Shown: positions 41,873-50,451, counted from the first letter of the stretch. The stretch is DNA of 64,000 nt from Nocardioides sp. REDSEA-S33_B3 (GCA_001627335.1 LUPK01000015.1:27860-91859), one strand, 5' to 3'. Program-made: numbers and translations. Notes: generated from the letters alone by a model not told the origin.

Positions 41873-43315
41873 GTGGAACTGCGTGATTACCTGCGCATCC
41901 TTCGGCGGCGGTGGCTGCTGATCGCGACGCTGACCCTCCTGGTGGTCGGGGCCGCTGCTGCGTGGACCTTCACCTCTACCCCGCAGTACCAGTCGACGGC
42001 ACGCGTCTTCGTCTCCACCACCTCCTCGAGCTCCGGCGACTCAGTCGGGGAAGCCTTCACCGGCGCTCAGTTCTCGGGCCAGCGGGTGAAGTCGTACGCG
42101 GACCTCGTCACCAAGAGCACAGAACTCGCTGGATGGGTGATCGACGATCTCGGCGCCGACATGACCGAGGGCGAGCTGCTCGGAGAGGTCGCGGCGTCCG
42201 TCGTGCCAGACACGGTCATCATCGACCTCTCGGTCACCGACCCTTCTCCGACGATGGCCCAGGCCTTGGCCCAGTCCTACGCCACCGGGCTGAGCGATCT
42301 CGTGCGCCGACTGGAGACGTACCCGGGCAACAGCGACTCACTCATCCGGGCGAGCATCGTGGACTCAGCGTCCCTGCCGACGTCCCCGGTGGCGCCTCAG
42401 CCGGTGCGCAATCTCGGGCTCGCCGTCGTCCTCGGCCTGCTGCTCGGCTTCGGCATCGCGGTACTCCGTGAGCTGCTCGACACCACGATCAAGTCCCCCG
42501 AAGACGTGCGTGAGTCCTCCGACGCACCGCTGCTCGGCACGATCGGTTATGACCCCTCGATCCGCACCCAGCCGCTGGTCACCTCGCTGGGCTCGCACGC
42601 ACCGCGGGTCGAAGCGTTCCGCGTCCTGCGAACCAATCTCCAGTTCGTCGACGTGGACGCGACCACCAAGGTCTTCGTGGTCACCTCCGCGCTCCCTGGA
42701 GAGGGCAAGACAACCACCGCGGTCAACCTGGCCATCACCCTGGCCCAGGCCGGCCAGAAGACGCTGCTCGTCGAGTGCGACCTGCGCCGTCCGAAGGCAT
42801 CGCTCGCTCTGGGCCTGGACAACTCCGTCGGCGTCACCACCGTCCTGGTCGGCAAGGTCGCCTTCGAGGACGCCCTGCAGGAGCACTCGGTCTCTGGACT
42901 GACCGTCATGGGCAGCGGCGCTGTGCCGCCCAACCCGGCAGAGCTGTTGCAGTCCAACGCGATGGCCGACATGCTCACGAAGGCGAAGGGTCGATTCGAC
43001 ACCATCATCATCGACGCACCCCCGCTACTCCCCGTCACGGACGCCGCACTGCTCGCCGTGCAGGCCGACGGCGCGATCGTCGTCGCGGCCCACGGCAAGA
43101 CCACGCGCGAACAGCTCTCGCAGGCCCAGGACCGGCTCGCGCAGGTCGACGCCGATCTGGTGGGGCTCATCCTCAACATGACGCCGTCCCGCCGCCGTGG
43201 TGGCTACGGCTACGGCTACGGCTACGGCTACGGCTACGGCTACGGCTACGGCTACGCTCCCGAGGACGTCGACAAGCCCACGCGCGGCGCTCGTCGCGCG
43301 GACACCGGGTCGTAA
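41873..43315 (+). CDS. Polysaccharide co-polymerase/bacterial tyrosine kinase (Wzz-BY-kinase)
   Basis: Membrane protein of 480 residues that sets polymer chain length and autophosphorylates on tyrosine. Two membrane helices (about 14-35 and 180-198) enclose an extracytoplasmic Wzz domain. The kinase part has Walker A SALPGEGKTTTAVN (273-281), Walker A' LLVECDLRRP (298-307) and Walker B IIIDAPP (378-384). The C-terminal tail is nine alternating Gly-Tyr units (Tyr 445-461), encoded by a perfect hexanucleotide repeat; such Tyr clusters are the phosphorylation site in this family. GTG start with GGAG 6 nt upstream. The likely phosphatase partner is fused to APS kinase at 38273-40183. Confidence 0.92.
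   Translation: MELRDYLRILRRRWLLIATLTLLVVGAAAAWTFTSTPQYQSTARVFVSTTSSSSGDSVGEAFTGAQFSGQRVKSYADLVTKSTELAGWVIDDLGADMTEGELLGEVAASVVPDTVIIDLSVTDPSPTMAQALAQSYATGLSDLVRRLETYPGNSDSLIRASIVDSASLPTSPVAPQPVRNLGLAVVLGLLLGFGIAVLRELLDTTIKSPEDVRESSDAPLLGTIGYDPSIRTQPLVTSLGSHAPRVEAFRVLRTNLQFVDVDATTKVFVVTSALPGEGKTTTAVNLAITLAQAGQKTLLVECDLRRPKASLALGLDNSVGVTTVLVGKVAFEDALQEHSVSGLTVMGSGAVPPNPAELLQSNAMADMLTKAKGRFDTIIIDAPPLLPVTDAALLAVQADGAIVVAAHGKTTREQLSQAQDRLAQVDADLVGLILNMTPSRRRGGYGYGYGYGYGYGYGYGYAPEDVDKPTRGARRADTGS
43202..43255 (+). repeat. Perfect hexanucleotide repeat (GGCTAC)9 in the tyrosine tail
   Basis: Nine identical GGCTAC units, 54 bp, encode the Gly-Tyr tail. Unit number could change by slippage in steps of one Tyr without shifting frame. 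Confidence 0.95.
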
Positions 43316-43318
43316 GGT
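43313..43318 (+). promoter_or_regulatory. -10 box (TAAGGT) overlapping the kinase stop codon
   Basis: The TAA stop of the kinase gene is the first half of TAAGGT, which lies 7 nt before the lipoprotein ATG at 43326. Confidence 0.5.
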
Positions 43319-43325
43319 CCACTCC

Positions 43326-43790
43326 ATGACTCGACCTGGACGGCTCCGTCTGGCCTCGCTGGCTCTCCCCTCACTGCTGGTCCTCAGCGTGGCAACCGGC
43401 TGCAGCGACGACTCGAGCCGTCCCGACGATCCCGAGCCCACCGGGGTTTTCCTCTCCGAGGCAGCGACGCCCGACGCAGAGGACGGGCTCCCCGCCGACT
43501 TCCCCCGCGACGTCGTTCCGGTGCTCGACGGAGAAGTCGCCTCCACCGACGGCGACGCCGACGCAGGGTTCTCCATCACCACGAACATCTACTCCGCGGA
43601 AGCGGAGCCGGTCCTCGACGCGGCGATCGCAGCACTGGAGGACGCCGGCTGGGAGCTCACCGACCGGACGGACGAGCTCGGCTTCCCGAGCGCGACCTTG
43701 CGCCTTCCGGCTGGGGGACTTGTGATCCTGCAGGCGTTCCCGTCGGACGACGACGTCAACCTGACCTATTTCGCGCGCGTCGACTCCTGA
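43326..43790 (+). CDS. Small lipoprotein of unknown function
   Basis: 154 residues. The signal peptide SLALPSLLVLSVATGC ends in a lipobox with Cys near residue 26, followed by an acidic linker (SDDSSRPDDPEPT) and a compact domain with one Gly-Trp turn (EDAGWELTDR). ATG at 43326 is favoured by the leaderless promoter and by the signal peptide; the same frame is open upstream but would run through the kinase tail in another frame. It follows the tyrosine kinase by 10 bp and may act in the same envelope process. Confidence 0.75.
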   Translation: MTRPGRLRLASLALPSLLVLSVATGCSDDSSRPDDPEPTGVFLSEAATPDAEDGLPADFPRDVVPVLDGEVASTDGDADAGFSITTNIYSAEAEPVLDAAIAALEDAGWELTDRTDELGFPSATLRLPAGGLVILQAFPSDDDVNLTYFARVDS

Positions 43791-43838
43791 TCAGCTGATC
43801 GGCGGCCGCCCAGCTCCGGCCTCGGGCGGTTCGGGTGC

Positions 43839-45590
43839 TCAACAGGCCGAGCGCACCGCGCCCAACTCCCCTGAGTCCAGGGTCGGAGTCACCCACAACT
43901 GGTGGTCAGCACTCTCTCCCGAGGCGCCCAGCGCTCGCCATGACAGGTCGACCACCTGACCGGGGTCGAGCCGCACGTCGACGCTGGACACCGTGTAGCC
44001 CTGGAGCTCCTGCGTCGCCGTCGGGACCGGGTCCTCGGACTGCCTGACGTCGCCGATCTGTGCGCCCGGGGGTGCGTAGACGTTCACCGTCACGGCGAGC
44101 TGACCGGGCTCGTTGTTGCTGCTGCCCGGCCCAGTGACGTAGCTCGGCAGTGAGGCAGCATCGTCGGGCGCCGTGGACTGCAGCCGCATCGACAGCTCGA
44201 AGGCTTGGCGGCCGCCCACACAGTAGCGAGGCATCAGACGCGTCCGAGCGCGGAGGAAGTAGGTCATCTTGTCGGCGCCTTTGTCATCCAGGGTCACGAC
44301 GAACTGAGGAGCATCGCTCGCCGCGAGATCGGGACCGGTGATCCGCTCGTCCGTCAGCGGCGCCGCGAGCTGGCTGTTCCGGCCCTGGGCCGCAAAGAGC
44401 ATCCGCCCCTCCCGCGTGGCCCGCGCCAACACCGTGAAGAGGTCCTCCACATCGAAGGCGCCGGCTCGGACGCGGTCGAAGACTGCAGCGGACACTGCCG
44501 CGAAAAACCGATCCTGGGCGGCAGGCTCCTCGAGGCGGAGGTAGGTGCGGTGGAGCAGTTCGTCGACCACCGACGACTCGTCGAGGACGACCCCGTCCAC
44601 CTCGACCGGCTCGTCGAGGGCGGCGACCACGTAGCTCAGCGCCACGGTGTCGAGGCTCAACACACCATCGACATCGCCAGGGAAGCGCTCCTGCCACCGG
44701 GCGCTCCACAGTTCCGAGGCACGGGAGAAGTCGGGAGTGAACCCGGCGTTGAGGAAGAACGTACCGAACTGGACGCCGTAGAGGTTCAGCTCGCCCGGCG
44801 TAAGGGGCAGCACCGGCGTCTCCCGTCGACCGAAGCTGTTCCCGGCCACCTGCTGCTCCAGGGAGATCGCACCGTCGTCGGCAGACACCAGAGCGACCGA
44901 CCCCGGGAGGCCACCTGTGGCCCGGACCTCCGCGTTGTTCTGGAAGACCAGCAGGTAGTTGCGCTGACCGTCGCCCCCCAGGATCTCGGGAAGGACGTCC
45001 AGAGCCGCATCAGCGGCGCCCAGTGCCTGGTCGGCCTCCTCGATCTCACCCACCAGGTCGCGGAAGGGAGTGCGCAGCGGCGCGACCAGACGTGTGGTAT
45101 CGACGTCGTTCAGACGGTCGGCCGCCGACTCGAGGGAGGCGGCTGCCTGGGAGGTCGGGTCGGCGATCGTTTCCAGCGCGGACAAATCGATGCGGCCGTC
45201 GCGAGGTGCGAGGTCGCCGAGCCCGTCGGCCGCCTGCACGGCTGCCTCGAGGCCTCCACCAGCCAGGTCGTGCACCACCTCGGACACCATGGCGACCGCG
45301 CCGGCGTCGTCGCCGACGTACGGCAGCAGACCCAGGACCCGCCAGGTGGGGCCGTGGGTGCGCTCGTCCGCCTGCCCACTGGCCTGCTCCAAGTCGTCAA
45401 GGAGATCAGGGAGCGCGTCAGTCTCTCGCGAGGTGGCTGCCACCCGGACCCGCTCAGCCGCATCGACGGTGTCGAGGAGCGCCGCCTGCACCGTCCACGC
45501 ACGGTAGGCCGTCCACGCCGATGCCACGACAACGACCGCGATCACCGCCGCCACGACGAGAAGAACACGACGGCGACGAGAGCCAGGCAT
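43839..45590 (-). CDS. DUF4012 domain protein
   Basis: 583 residues with one N-terminal membrane anchor (VLLVVAAVIAVVVVASAW) and a large extracytoplasmic region. The family core is visible in RNYLLVFQNNAEVRATGGLPGSVALVSADDG and the later LAVTVNVYAPPG / VDLSWRAL beta segments. DUF4012 proteins commonly accompany actinobacterial exopolysaccharide genes; function unknown. ATG 45590 is chosen because TAAGGT lies 7 nt upstream and the preceding 15 codons are outside the anchor. It is convergent with the lipoprotein gene, with 48 bp between the stops. Confidence 0.85.
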   Translation of the reverse strand: MPGSRRRRVLLVVAAVIAVVVVASAWTAYRAWTVQAALLDTVDAAERVRVAATSRETDALPDLLDDLEQASGQADERTHGPTWRVLGLLPYVGDDAGAVAMVSEVVHDLAGGGLEAAVQAADGLGDLAPRDGRIDLSALETIADPTSQAAASLESAADRLNDVDTTRLVAPLRTPFRDLVGEIEEADQALGAADAALDVLPEILGGDGQRNYLLVFQNNAEVRATGGLPGSVALVSADDGAISLEQQVAGNSFGRRETPVLPLTPGELNLYGVQFGTFFLNAGFTPDFSRASELWSARWQERFPGDVDGVLSLDTVALSYVVAALDEPVEVDGVVLDESSVVDELLHRTYLRLEEPAAQDRFFAAVSAAVFDRVRAGAFDVEDLFTVLARATREGRMLFAAQGRNSQLAAPLTDERITGPDLAASDAPQFVVTLDDKGADKMTYFLRARTRLMPRYCVGGRQAFELSMRLQSTAPDDAASLPSYVTGPGSSNNEPGQLAVTVNVYAPPGAQIGDVRQSEDPVPTATQELQGYTVSSVDVRLDPGQVVDLSWRALGASGESADHQLWVTPTLDSGELGAVRSAC

Positions 45591-45597
45591 GGAGAGC

Positions 45598-45603
45598 ACC
45601 TTA
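45598..45603 (-). promoter_or_regulatory. -10 box (TAAGGT) of leaderless DUF4012 promoter
   Basis: TAAGGT on the minus strand is 7 nt before the ATG at 45590. It also supports that start over the longer frame. Confidence 0.5.
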
Positions 45604-45641
45604 ATGAACGGCAGAGAGCGGACGCGTGCGGACACGACAAA

Positions 45642-45684
45642 GGGCGGCTTCCCACACCCACGACCGTGGGAAGGGAAGCCGCCC
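45642..45684 (-). terminator. Hairpin terminator of the secreted-protein gene
   Basis: GGGCGGCTTCCC (45642-45653) pairs with GGGAAGCCGCCC (45673-45684), with further CCCAC/GTGGG pairing inside. It lies just past the stop of the 45701-46132 gene. Confidence 0.75.
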
Positions 45685-45700
45685 TGTCGCGACTACTCGG

Positions 45701-46132
45701 TCAGACGGTGACCGTGAAGCTGGAGCTCGACGAGCCGTCGAGCTTCGGGCGGTTCGGGACGAAGGTCACGACGCAGGTCCACTCGCCCTCGACCGGGAAG
45801 CGGAAGTTGACCTTGCGCGGCTTGCCGTTCTTCTTGGACTTGCGGCCGTAGTTCTTCACCGCGTCGCCGGGGCCGGTGCAGGAGAACAGGAAGGTGCCGC
45901 GCGGAGCGTCACCCTTGCCCTCGGCGCCCTTCTTGGGCGCGACGTCGACCTTGACCTTGACGCGCGTGACGCCCTTGCCGTTGGTCTTCTTGCGGACATC
46001 CTCGACCTGGGTCTTCGTGTCGTCGCAGCGGTTGTAGGACGGGTCGCAGGCAGCGGACGCCGGGCTCGCGACGGACACCAGGCCCATGGCGGACATGGCG
46101 GCTACGGCGATGCCGGCAGCAAACTTCTTCAT
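45701..46132 (-). CDS. Small secreted protein of unknown function
   Basis: 143 residues with a signal peptide (KKFAAGIAVAAMSAMGLVSVASPASA) and a mature part with four Cys residues (AACDPSYNRCDD, LFSCTGPGD, EWTCVVTFVP), many Lys, and an immunoglobulin-like beta pattern (VKVKVDVAPKKG, KVNFRFPVEGEW). ATG 46132 follows GGGGAG with 8 nt spacing. It is a single-gene unit ended by a strong hairpin. An inverted repeat AACCAC...GTGGTT lies about 60 nt upstream of the start at 46194-46213. Confidence 0.75.
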   Translation of the reverse strand: MKKFAAGIAVAAMSAMGLVSVASPASAACDPSYNRCDDTKTQVEDVRKKTNGKGVTRVKVKVDVAPKKGAEGKGDAPRGTFLFSCTGPGDAVKNYGRKSKKNGKPRKVNFRFPVEGEWTCVVTFVPNRPKLDGSSSSSFTVTV

Positions 46133-46193
46133 GATGAGACTCCCCATGTGGCGCCTGGGCACCTAGCGGACTGGGTCTGGACGGGTAAAAGAC

Positions 46194-46213
46194 AACCACA
46201 CCCGGGGGTGGTT
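46194..46213. promoter_or_regulatory. Inverted repeat AACCAC-N8-GTGGTT
   Basis: Perfect 6-bp arms separated by ACCCGGGG, about 60 nt upstream of the secreted protein start. A possible operator; no regulator is identified. Confidence 0.3.
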
Positions 46214-46356
46214 GGCGAGTCGATCTCGGAGATCGGGCAGTCCCGGAGGCAAAGTTCACCGGAACCACCGCAGCGTAACTCGGATGTAACGCGAGGGCGG
46301 GCTGGCCTGGACGCGAGATCGCCGATGCCTGGTCGCGCGCCCGCCGCCTCTCACTA

Positions 46357-46482
46357 GGTCTCCACGACGGCTCGCTGGCGCTCGCCTGCTCGACCATCAA
46401 CGCACGAGGCCCGGACCTCATGGTCCGGGCCTCGCTAGTGGCGCTGGGTCTCGGGGCTCGCTTCGCTCGCGCCTCGACCGGC
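46357..46482 (-). repeat. Two dispersed repeat copies flanking a terminator
   Basis: Units at 46357-46397 and 46447-46482 with the hairpin at 46405-46434 between them. Together they occupy most of the 46133-46490 gap. Confidence 0.8.
46405..46434 (-). terminator. Hairpin terminator of the sulfurtransferase operon
   Basis: CGAGGCCCGGACC pairs perfectly with GGTCCGGGCCTCG across a TCAT loop. It lies about 60 bp past the sseC stop. Confidence 0.8.
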
Positions 46483-46490
46483 GCAGGGCA

Positions 46491-46790
46491 TCAACCGACG
46501 GAGATCTCGACCTCCGCGACGCTGCCGGTCTGGGCCTGGACGACCCGGTCGACCGGGTCGGCCTTGGGTGCCAGGGTGCGCAGGGTCCACTCGCCGTCGC
46601 CGGCGAAGAAGCGGAAGTGGCCGGTGGCCGAGGTGGGGACCTCGGCGGTGAACTCACCGGTGCGGTCGAGGAGACGCACGTAGGCGTTGCCGACCGGCTC
46701 GCCGCCGCGGACGACGCGGCCCTGGACCACGGCCTCCTTGGCGACGTTCACGCCGTCGAGGGACAGGCCGCCCTCAGTCGCGCCGCACAT
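46491..46790 (-). CDS. sseC: DUF1416 / SseC-like protein
   Basis: 99 residues, [16 protein letters not shown] at the start with an early Cys, then VVQGRVVRGGEPVGNAYVRLLDRTGEFTAEVPTSATGHFRFFAGDGEWTLRTL, a transthyretin-like beta fold. This DUF1416 protein is the regular partner of CysA2/SseA-type thiosulfate sulfurtransferases in actinobacteria, where it is called SseC. ATG shares one base with the stop of the sulfurtransferase gene (TGATG). A role in persulfide handling or as an accessory protein is inferred from context. Confidence 0.88.
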   Translation of the reverse strand: MCGATEGGLSLDGVNVAKEAVVQGRVVRGGEPVGNAYVRLLDRTGEFTAEVPTSATGHFRFFAGDGEWTLRTLAPKADPVDRVVQAQTGSVAEVEISVG

Positions 46791-47638
46791 CAGGCCTCAC
46801 CCTTCTCGTCACCCAGGGAGACCGGGACGCCGACGAGCGAGCCGTACTCGGTCCACGAGCCGTCGTAGTTCTTCACGTTCTCCTGGCCGAGCAGCTCCTT
46901 GAGCACGAACCAGGTGTGGCTCGAGCGCTCGCCGATGCGGCAGTAGGCGATGGTGTCCTTGCTCCAGTCGACGCCGGCCTCGGTGTAGATCTCGCGCAGC
47001 TCGTCGTCGGACTTGAAGGTGCCGTCGTCGTTCGCGGCCTTGCTCCACGGCACGTTGGCGGCGGTGGGGATGTGACCGGCGCGCTGGGCCTGCTCCTGCG
47101 GGAGGTGGGCCGGGGCGAGGAGACGACCGGCGTACTCGTCGGGGCTGCGCACGTCGACGAGGTTCTGCGTGCCGATCGCGGCCACGACCTCGTCGCGGAA
47201 CGCGCGGATCGAGGAGTCCTGCTCGGTCGCGGTGTAGGAGGTCTTCTCGCGGCTGGGCAGCTCGTCGGTCAGCTCGCGGGAGTCCAGCTCCCACTTCTTG
47301 CGGCCGCCGTCGAGCAGCTTGACGTCCTGGTGGCCGTAGAGCTTGAAGTACCAGTAGGCGTAGGCGGCGAACCAGTTGTTGTTGCCGCCGTACAGGACGA
47401 CGGTGTCGTCGTTGGCGACACCGCGGTCCGAGAGCAGCGCCTCGAACTGCGCCTTGTTGACGAAGTCACGACGGACCTGGTCCTGCAGGTCCGTGGTCCA
47501 GTCGAGCTTGATGGCGCCCTTGATGTGGCCCTTGTCGTAGGCGGCGGTGTCCTCGTCGACCTCGACCAGCACCACCTTCGGGTCGTCCAGGTGCTCCTCC
47601 ACCCACTGGGCGGAGACGAGGGTGTTCTCGCGGGTCAT
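46790..47638 (-). CDS. cysA2: Thiosulfate sulfurtransferase (rhodanese)
   Basis: 282 residues with two rhodanese domains. It transfers a sulfane sulfur from thiosulfate to cyanide or a protein acceptor. The N-terminal domain ([20 protein letters not shown]...GHIKGA) is inactive. The C-terminal domain has [23 protein letters not shown] and the active loop [13 protein letters not shown] with the catalytic Cys; CRxGxRSSH is the thiosulfate-type loop. Followed by sseC with a one-base overlap and the hairpin at 46405-46434. Upstream 150 bp are repeat copies. Confidence 0.92.
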   Translation of the reverse strand: MTRENTLVSAQWVEEHLDDPKVVLVEVDEDTAAYDKGHIKGAIKLDWTTDLQDQVRRDFVNKAQFEALLSDRGVANDDTVVLYGGNNNWFAAYAYWYFKLYGHQDVKLLDGGRKKWELDSRELTDELPSREKTSYTATEQDSSIRAFRDEVVAAIGTQNLVDVRSPDEYAGRLLAPAHLPQEQAQRAGHIPTAANVPWSKAANDDGTFKSDDELREIYTEAGVDWSKDTIAYCRIGERSSHTWFVLKELLGQENVKNYDGSWTEYGSLVGVPVSLGDEKGEA

Positions 47639-47688
47639 GGTTGATGCCTTTCGATCGAGTACAGCGGTGTGGTTGCGGTTGCTTGCGG

Positions 47689-47777
47689 GGTGGTCTCGAC
47701 GCGCGTTTCGGCGCTGGCGCGCCTCACTGCTCGACCACCGACGCCGGTCGAGCAGCGAGCGGGCGTCGAGACCGGCG
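47689..47777. repeat. Two dispersed repeat copies in opposite orientation
   Basis: 47689-47739 reads in reverse (GGTGGTCTCGACGCGCG...), 47745-47777 forward (GGTCGAGCAGCGAGCGGG...). They lie between the sulfurtransferase start and the DUF4395 stop and could form a large hairpin. Confidence 0.8.
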
Positions 47778-47788
47778 GACGGGTGCCC

Positions 47789-48262
47789 TCAGGAGGTGGC
47801 GCGGCGGAACAGCAGGTACATCTCGCAGCCGAGGCAGAAGCGGAACACGGCGTTGAGCAGGGCGGCGACGAGCGCGAAGCCGATCGCCGTCTGGGCCACG
47901 ACCACGCCGCCGGCGGCGTAGGCGACGAGGGCGACGACGGTGAAGCCGAGGCCCACGGCCTGGGCGAAGCGCGGCGGCTCAGGAGCCTCGAGCTCGGTCG
48001 GGGCGGAGAGCCGCGGCCGGACGAGGGTCTTGAACAGCCAGGCGTGCGGGGTGCGCTGCACGCCGCGGGCGGCGCCCAGCGCGAACAGCGCGGCCTGGAC
48101 CGCGGTCAGGGCCAGCGCCGCGGTCGGCGGCAGCAGCAGCACCGCGATCAGCACGACCGCGGTGAGCGACGCCGCGAACTGCGGGCCGCGCGGGTCGATG
48201 CCGGCCGGAGCGTCCGCCTCGGGGGCGAGCGGCGCGGTGCTGGGGTTGAGCGTGGTGGACAT
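47789..48262 (-). CDS. DUF4395 family membrane protein
   Basis: 157 residues with four hydrophobic segments. The motif GIDPRGPQFAASLTAVVLI at the N-terminus and FRFCLGCEMYLLFRR at the C-terminus are the two conserved ends of DUF4395; the CLGC Cys pair suggests redox or sulfur work. This family is often found near rhodaneses and thioredoxins, as here. ATG 48262 has AGGAGAG just upstream, so I reject the longer frame to 48361. Confidence 0.85.
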   Translation of the reverse strand: MSTTLNPSTAPLAPEADAPAGIDPRGPQFAASLTAVVLIAVLLLPPTAALALTAVQAALFALGAARGVQRTPHAWLFKTLVRPRLSAPTELEAPEPPRFAQAVGLGFTVVALVAYAAGGVVVAQTAIGFALVAALLNAVFRFCLGCEMYLLFRRATS

Positions 48263-48516
48263 GTCTCTCCTGGGAGGCACCTCGGTCGAGGCGTCCGGTG
48301 GACGCGGCGAGGCGGTCGAGCGGCTGGGACGGGGAAGGGTCAGCGCATCGACGTGCGACACAGGCTGGAGCGGGTGCGGCAGTGGTCGACTGCGCGCCGC
48401 TTCGTGAGCCAGGTCGTGGACATGACAGGAACAGTAAGCGCGGGTCCGGATCTATTCCCAATCTAGATCTCATCATGTGGTCACCGCGTCCACCATGTGG
48501 GAAATGTCGACTCCGC

Positions 48517-48522
48517 TACGCT
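48517..48522 (+). promoter_or_regulatory. -10 box (TACGCT) of leaderless promoter
   Basis: TACGCT ends 6 nt before the GTG at 48529. The rest of the 48263-48528 gap holds no recognisable feature. Confidence 0.5.
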
Positions 48523-48528
48523 GCGCCC

Positions 48529-49566
48529 GTGGCTTCAACAGGCGCGTCGCGACGTACGGCGCTCATCACCGGCGTCGCCGGGCAGGACGGCGTCTACCTC
48601 GCGCGGCACCTGCTGTCGCTGGGCTACCACGTGGTCGGCACGCTGCGCCCCGGCTCACGCTGGGCCCCCACCACCCTCGGCCGCGCGTACGCCTACCTCG
48701 ACGGCGTCACCCTGGTCGACCTCGACCAGCGTGACCACGAGGGCTGGGCCGCCGTCCTCGAGGGGCTGCGCCCCGACGAGGTCTACAACCTCGCCGGCTT
48801 CACCTCCGTCGGCGCCTCCTGGGGCGCCGCCGAGACCGTCGCCGAGGCCAACGGCATGGCCGTGCTGCGGATGCTCGAGGAGCTCATCCGCTTCCGCGAC
48901 CGGCACGGCTGGGCCCCACGCTTCTTCCAGCCCTCGAGCTCGGAGATGTTCGGCGTCACCGACCAGCAGCCGCAGACGGAGAACACCCCGCACCACCCGC
49001 GCTCGCCGTACGCCGCCACCAAGTCCTTCGCCCACCACCTCACGGTCAACTACCGCGAGTCCTACGGGCTCTTCACCGCCACCGGGACGCTCTACAACCA
49101 CGAGTCCCCGCTGCGCCCGCCGCACTTCGTGACCCGCAAGATCTCCGCCGCCGTCGCCGCGATCTCCCTGGGCCAGGCGGAGTCGGTGACGCTGGGCAAC
49201 CTCGACGTACGCCGTGACTGGGGCTTCGCCGGCGACTACGCCCGCGCCATGCACCTGGTGCTGCAGCAGGACGAGCCGGGCGACTTCATCATCGCCACCG
49301 GCGTCTCCCGCTCGCTGGCCGACGTGCTCGAGCTGGCCTTCGCCTCCGTCGGGATCTCCGACCTCGACGCCGTGGTCCGCCAGGACCCCTCCCTGATGCG
49401 GCCCGCCGACGTCGCCGAACTCGTCGGCGACCCCGCCAAGGCGCGCGAGCAGCTCGGCTGGGAGCCGAGCGTGGCGTTCGAGGACGTCATCGCGCACATG
49501 GTGCGCGTCGACGTCGAGCGGTTGCGCTCAGAACGCGAGGAGTCGGCGGGGTACCTGCTGCCCTGA
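48529..49566 (+). CDS. GDP-mannose 4,6-dehydratase family protein (divergent third copy)
   Basis: Extended SDR of 345 residues related to Gmd: ITGVAGQDGVYLARHLLSLGYHVVGTLRPG, NLAGFTSVGASW, FQPSSSEMFGV, SPYAATKSFAHH (YxxxK) and LGNLDVRRDWGF. It keeps the LGNLD...RDWG loop lost in the second copy but differs elsewhere (LRPG for LMRRSS). It may act on GDP-mannose or on another GDP/UDP hexose, for example towards GDP-rhamnose. GTG 48529 is supported by the promoter box; the frame is open further upstream with non-coding character. Monocistronic. Confidence 0.85.
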   Translation: MASTGASRRTALITGVAGQDGVYLARHLLSLGYHVVGTLRPGSRWAPTTLGRAYAYLDGVTLVDLDQRDHEGWAAVLEGLRPDEVYNLAGFTSVGASWGAAETVAEANGMAVLRMLEELIRFRDRHGWAPRFFQPSSSEMFGVTDQQPQTENTPHHPRSPYAATKSFAHHLTVNYRESYGLFTATGTLYNHESPLRPPHFVTRKISAAVAAISLGQAESVTLGNLDVRRDWGFAGDYARAMHLVLQQDEPGDFIIATGVSRSLADVLELAFASVGISDLDAVVRQDPSLMRPADVAELVGDPAKAREQLGWEPSVAFEDVIAHMVRVDVERLRSEREESAGYLLP

Positions 49567-49658
49567 TCTGGGCCTTTTCGCTCCTCAGGTCGGCGTGCGG
49601 GGTGACGATGGGAGGGCTGCGCCGTCCCCCCGTGGCGCTCTGTTCCTGAGGAGTCCCC

Positions 49659-49808
49659 GTGACTGCTGCGTCCCCCTCCGTCCCCCGCGCCCTGCTCGGC
49701 CTGGCCGCTGCCGCCTCGCTGCTGGCGCTCTGCTTCTCCGACGCGCTCGTGGTCGAGGGGTCGGGTGCGCCGGTGCCCGACGTCGCCGGCGCTTCAGTGT
49801 CGAGGTAG
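49659..49808 (+). CDS. Small exported or membrane protein, 49 residues
   Basis: GTG start 5 nt after AGGAG. The peptide TAASPSVPRALLGLAAAA continues as SLLALCFSDALVVEG and ends in a short Pro/Val-rich tail. One hydrophobic segment with a Cys near residue 25 makes it a signal-peptide-like or anchored peptide; the Cys context (LALC) is a poor lipobox. It has no recognised family. It precedes the lipoprotein operon at 49912 by about 100 bp. Confidence 0.45.
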   Translation: MTAASPSVPRALLGLAAAASLLALCFSDALVVEGSGAPVPDVAGASVSR

Positions 49809-49911
49809 TTCTCCACAGGCTGCCGGGTTCGCGCTCGCCCGATCGGGGGTAAGCACCTAGCGTGAAGCCGCGCCCGCTGCCGGGGCGCACACTCTCGGGA
49901 AGGCAGCAGCA

Positions 49912-50451
49912 GTGAGACAGATCCATCGGCACGCCCTCGCACTCGGGCTGGTCCTCGCGCTCTCCGCGTGCGGAGGGGACCCGGAGCCGCAGTTCGAGGC
50001 GGACCCCTCCCCCACGCCCAGCCAGGTCGCCACCTCGGCGCCCGCCAAGGAGGCGTGGCAGGAGAAGAGCCCGGAGGGCGCGGTCGCCTTTGCTGAGCAT
50101 TGGACGGCGACCTTCAGTGAGGCTTTTCAGACTGGCAACACAGAGGACTTCGCGGCTCTGAATGACGCTAACTGCGAGAGTTGTGACTTCCTGACCGCGA
50201 CAGTCGATGACATTTACGCCGACGGCGGCACCGCGAGAGGGGACGCGTGGCGACTGCGAGAGGCTGCTTGGGCGCCGCCCACTGAGAATGGCCGACGGAT
50301 CGTGGTCACAGGGATGATGGAGATCCCGGCTCTCGAAATTCGCCGTCCTGATGAGCGCCCCGATCGAGAGAAGCCGACCACAGCCCGCTTCAACTTCCAT
50401 CTGGCATGGGAGTCCGGCTGGCGCGTTGAGAAGCTTGTGCGCCAGGCATGA
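49912..50451 (+). CDS. DUF6318-like lipoprotein
   Basis: 179 residues. The signal peptide ALALGLVLALSAC ends in lipobox LSAC. The mature part has a Pro-rich acidic linker then PEGAVAFAEHWTATFSEAFQTGNTEDFAALNDANCESC, the DUF6318 signature with a Cys pair, and an NTF2-like C-terminal half. GTG 49912 follows GGAAGG with 8 nt spacing. From about 50100 the codon use is noticeably less GC-rich. Stop overlaps the next start (ATGA), so it is co-translated with a secreted PKD-like protein. Function unknown. Confidence 0.75.
   Translation: MRQIHRHALALGLVLALSACGGDPEPQFEADPSPTPSQVATSAPAKEAWQEKSPEGAVAFAEHWTATFSEAFQTGNTEDFAALNDANCESCDFLTATVDDIYADGGTARGDAWRLREAAWAPPTENGRRIVVTGMMEIPALEIRRPDERPDREKPTTARFNFHLAWESGWRVEKLVRQA

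Noticed and set aside
44205-45851. 548-codon frame opposite DUF4012
   Set aside because: Composition is that of an antisense shadow (Arg, Gly, His, Gln-rich).
47689-47777. Terminator for the sulfurtransferase region
   Set aside because: The inverted pair is formed by two opposite repeat copies and is upstream of that operon, so the hairpin is probably incidental.
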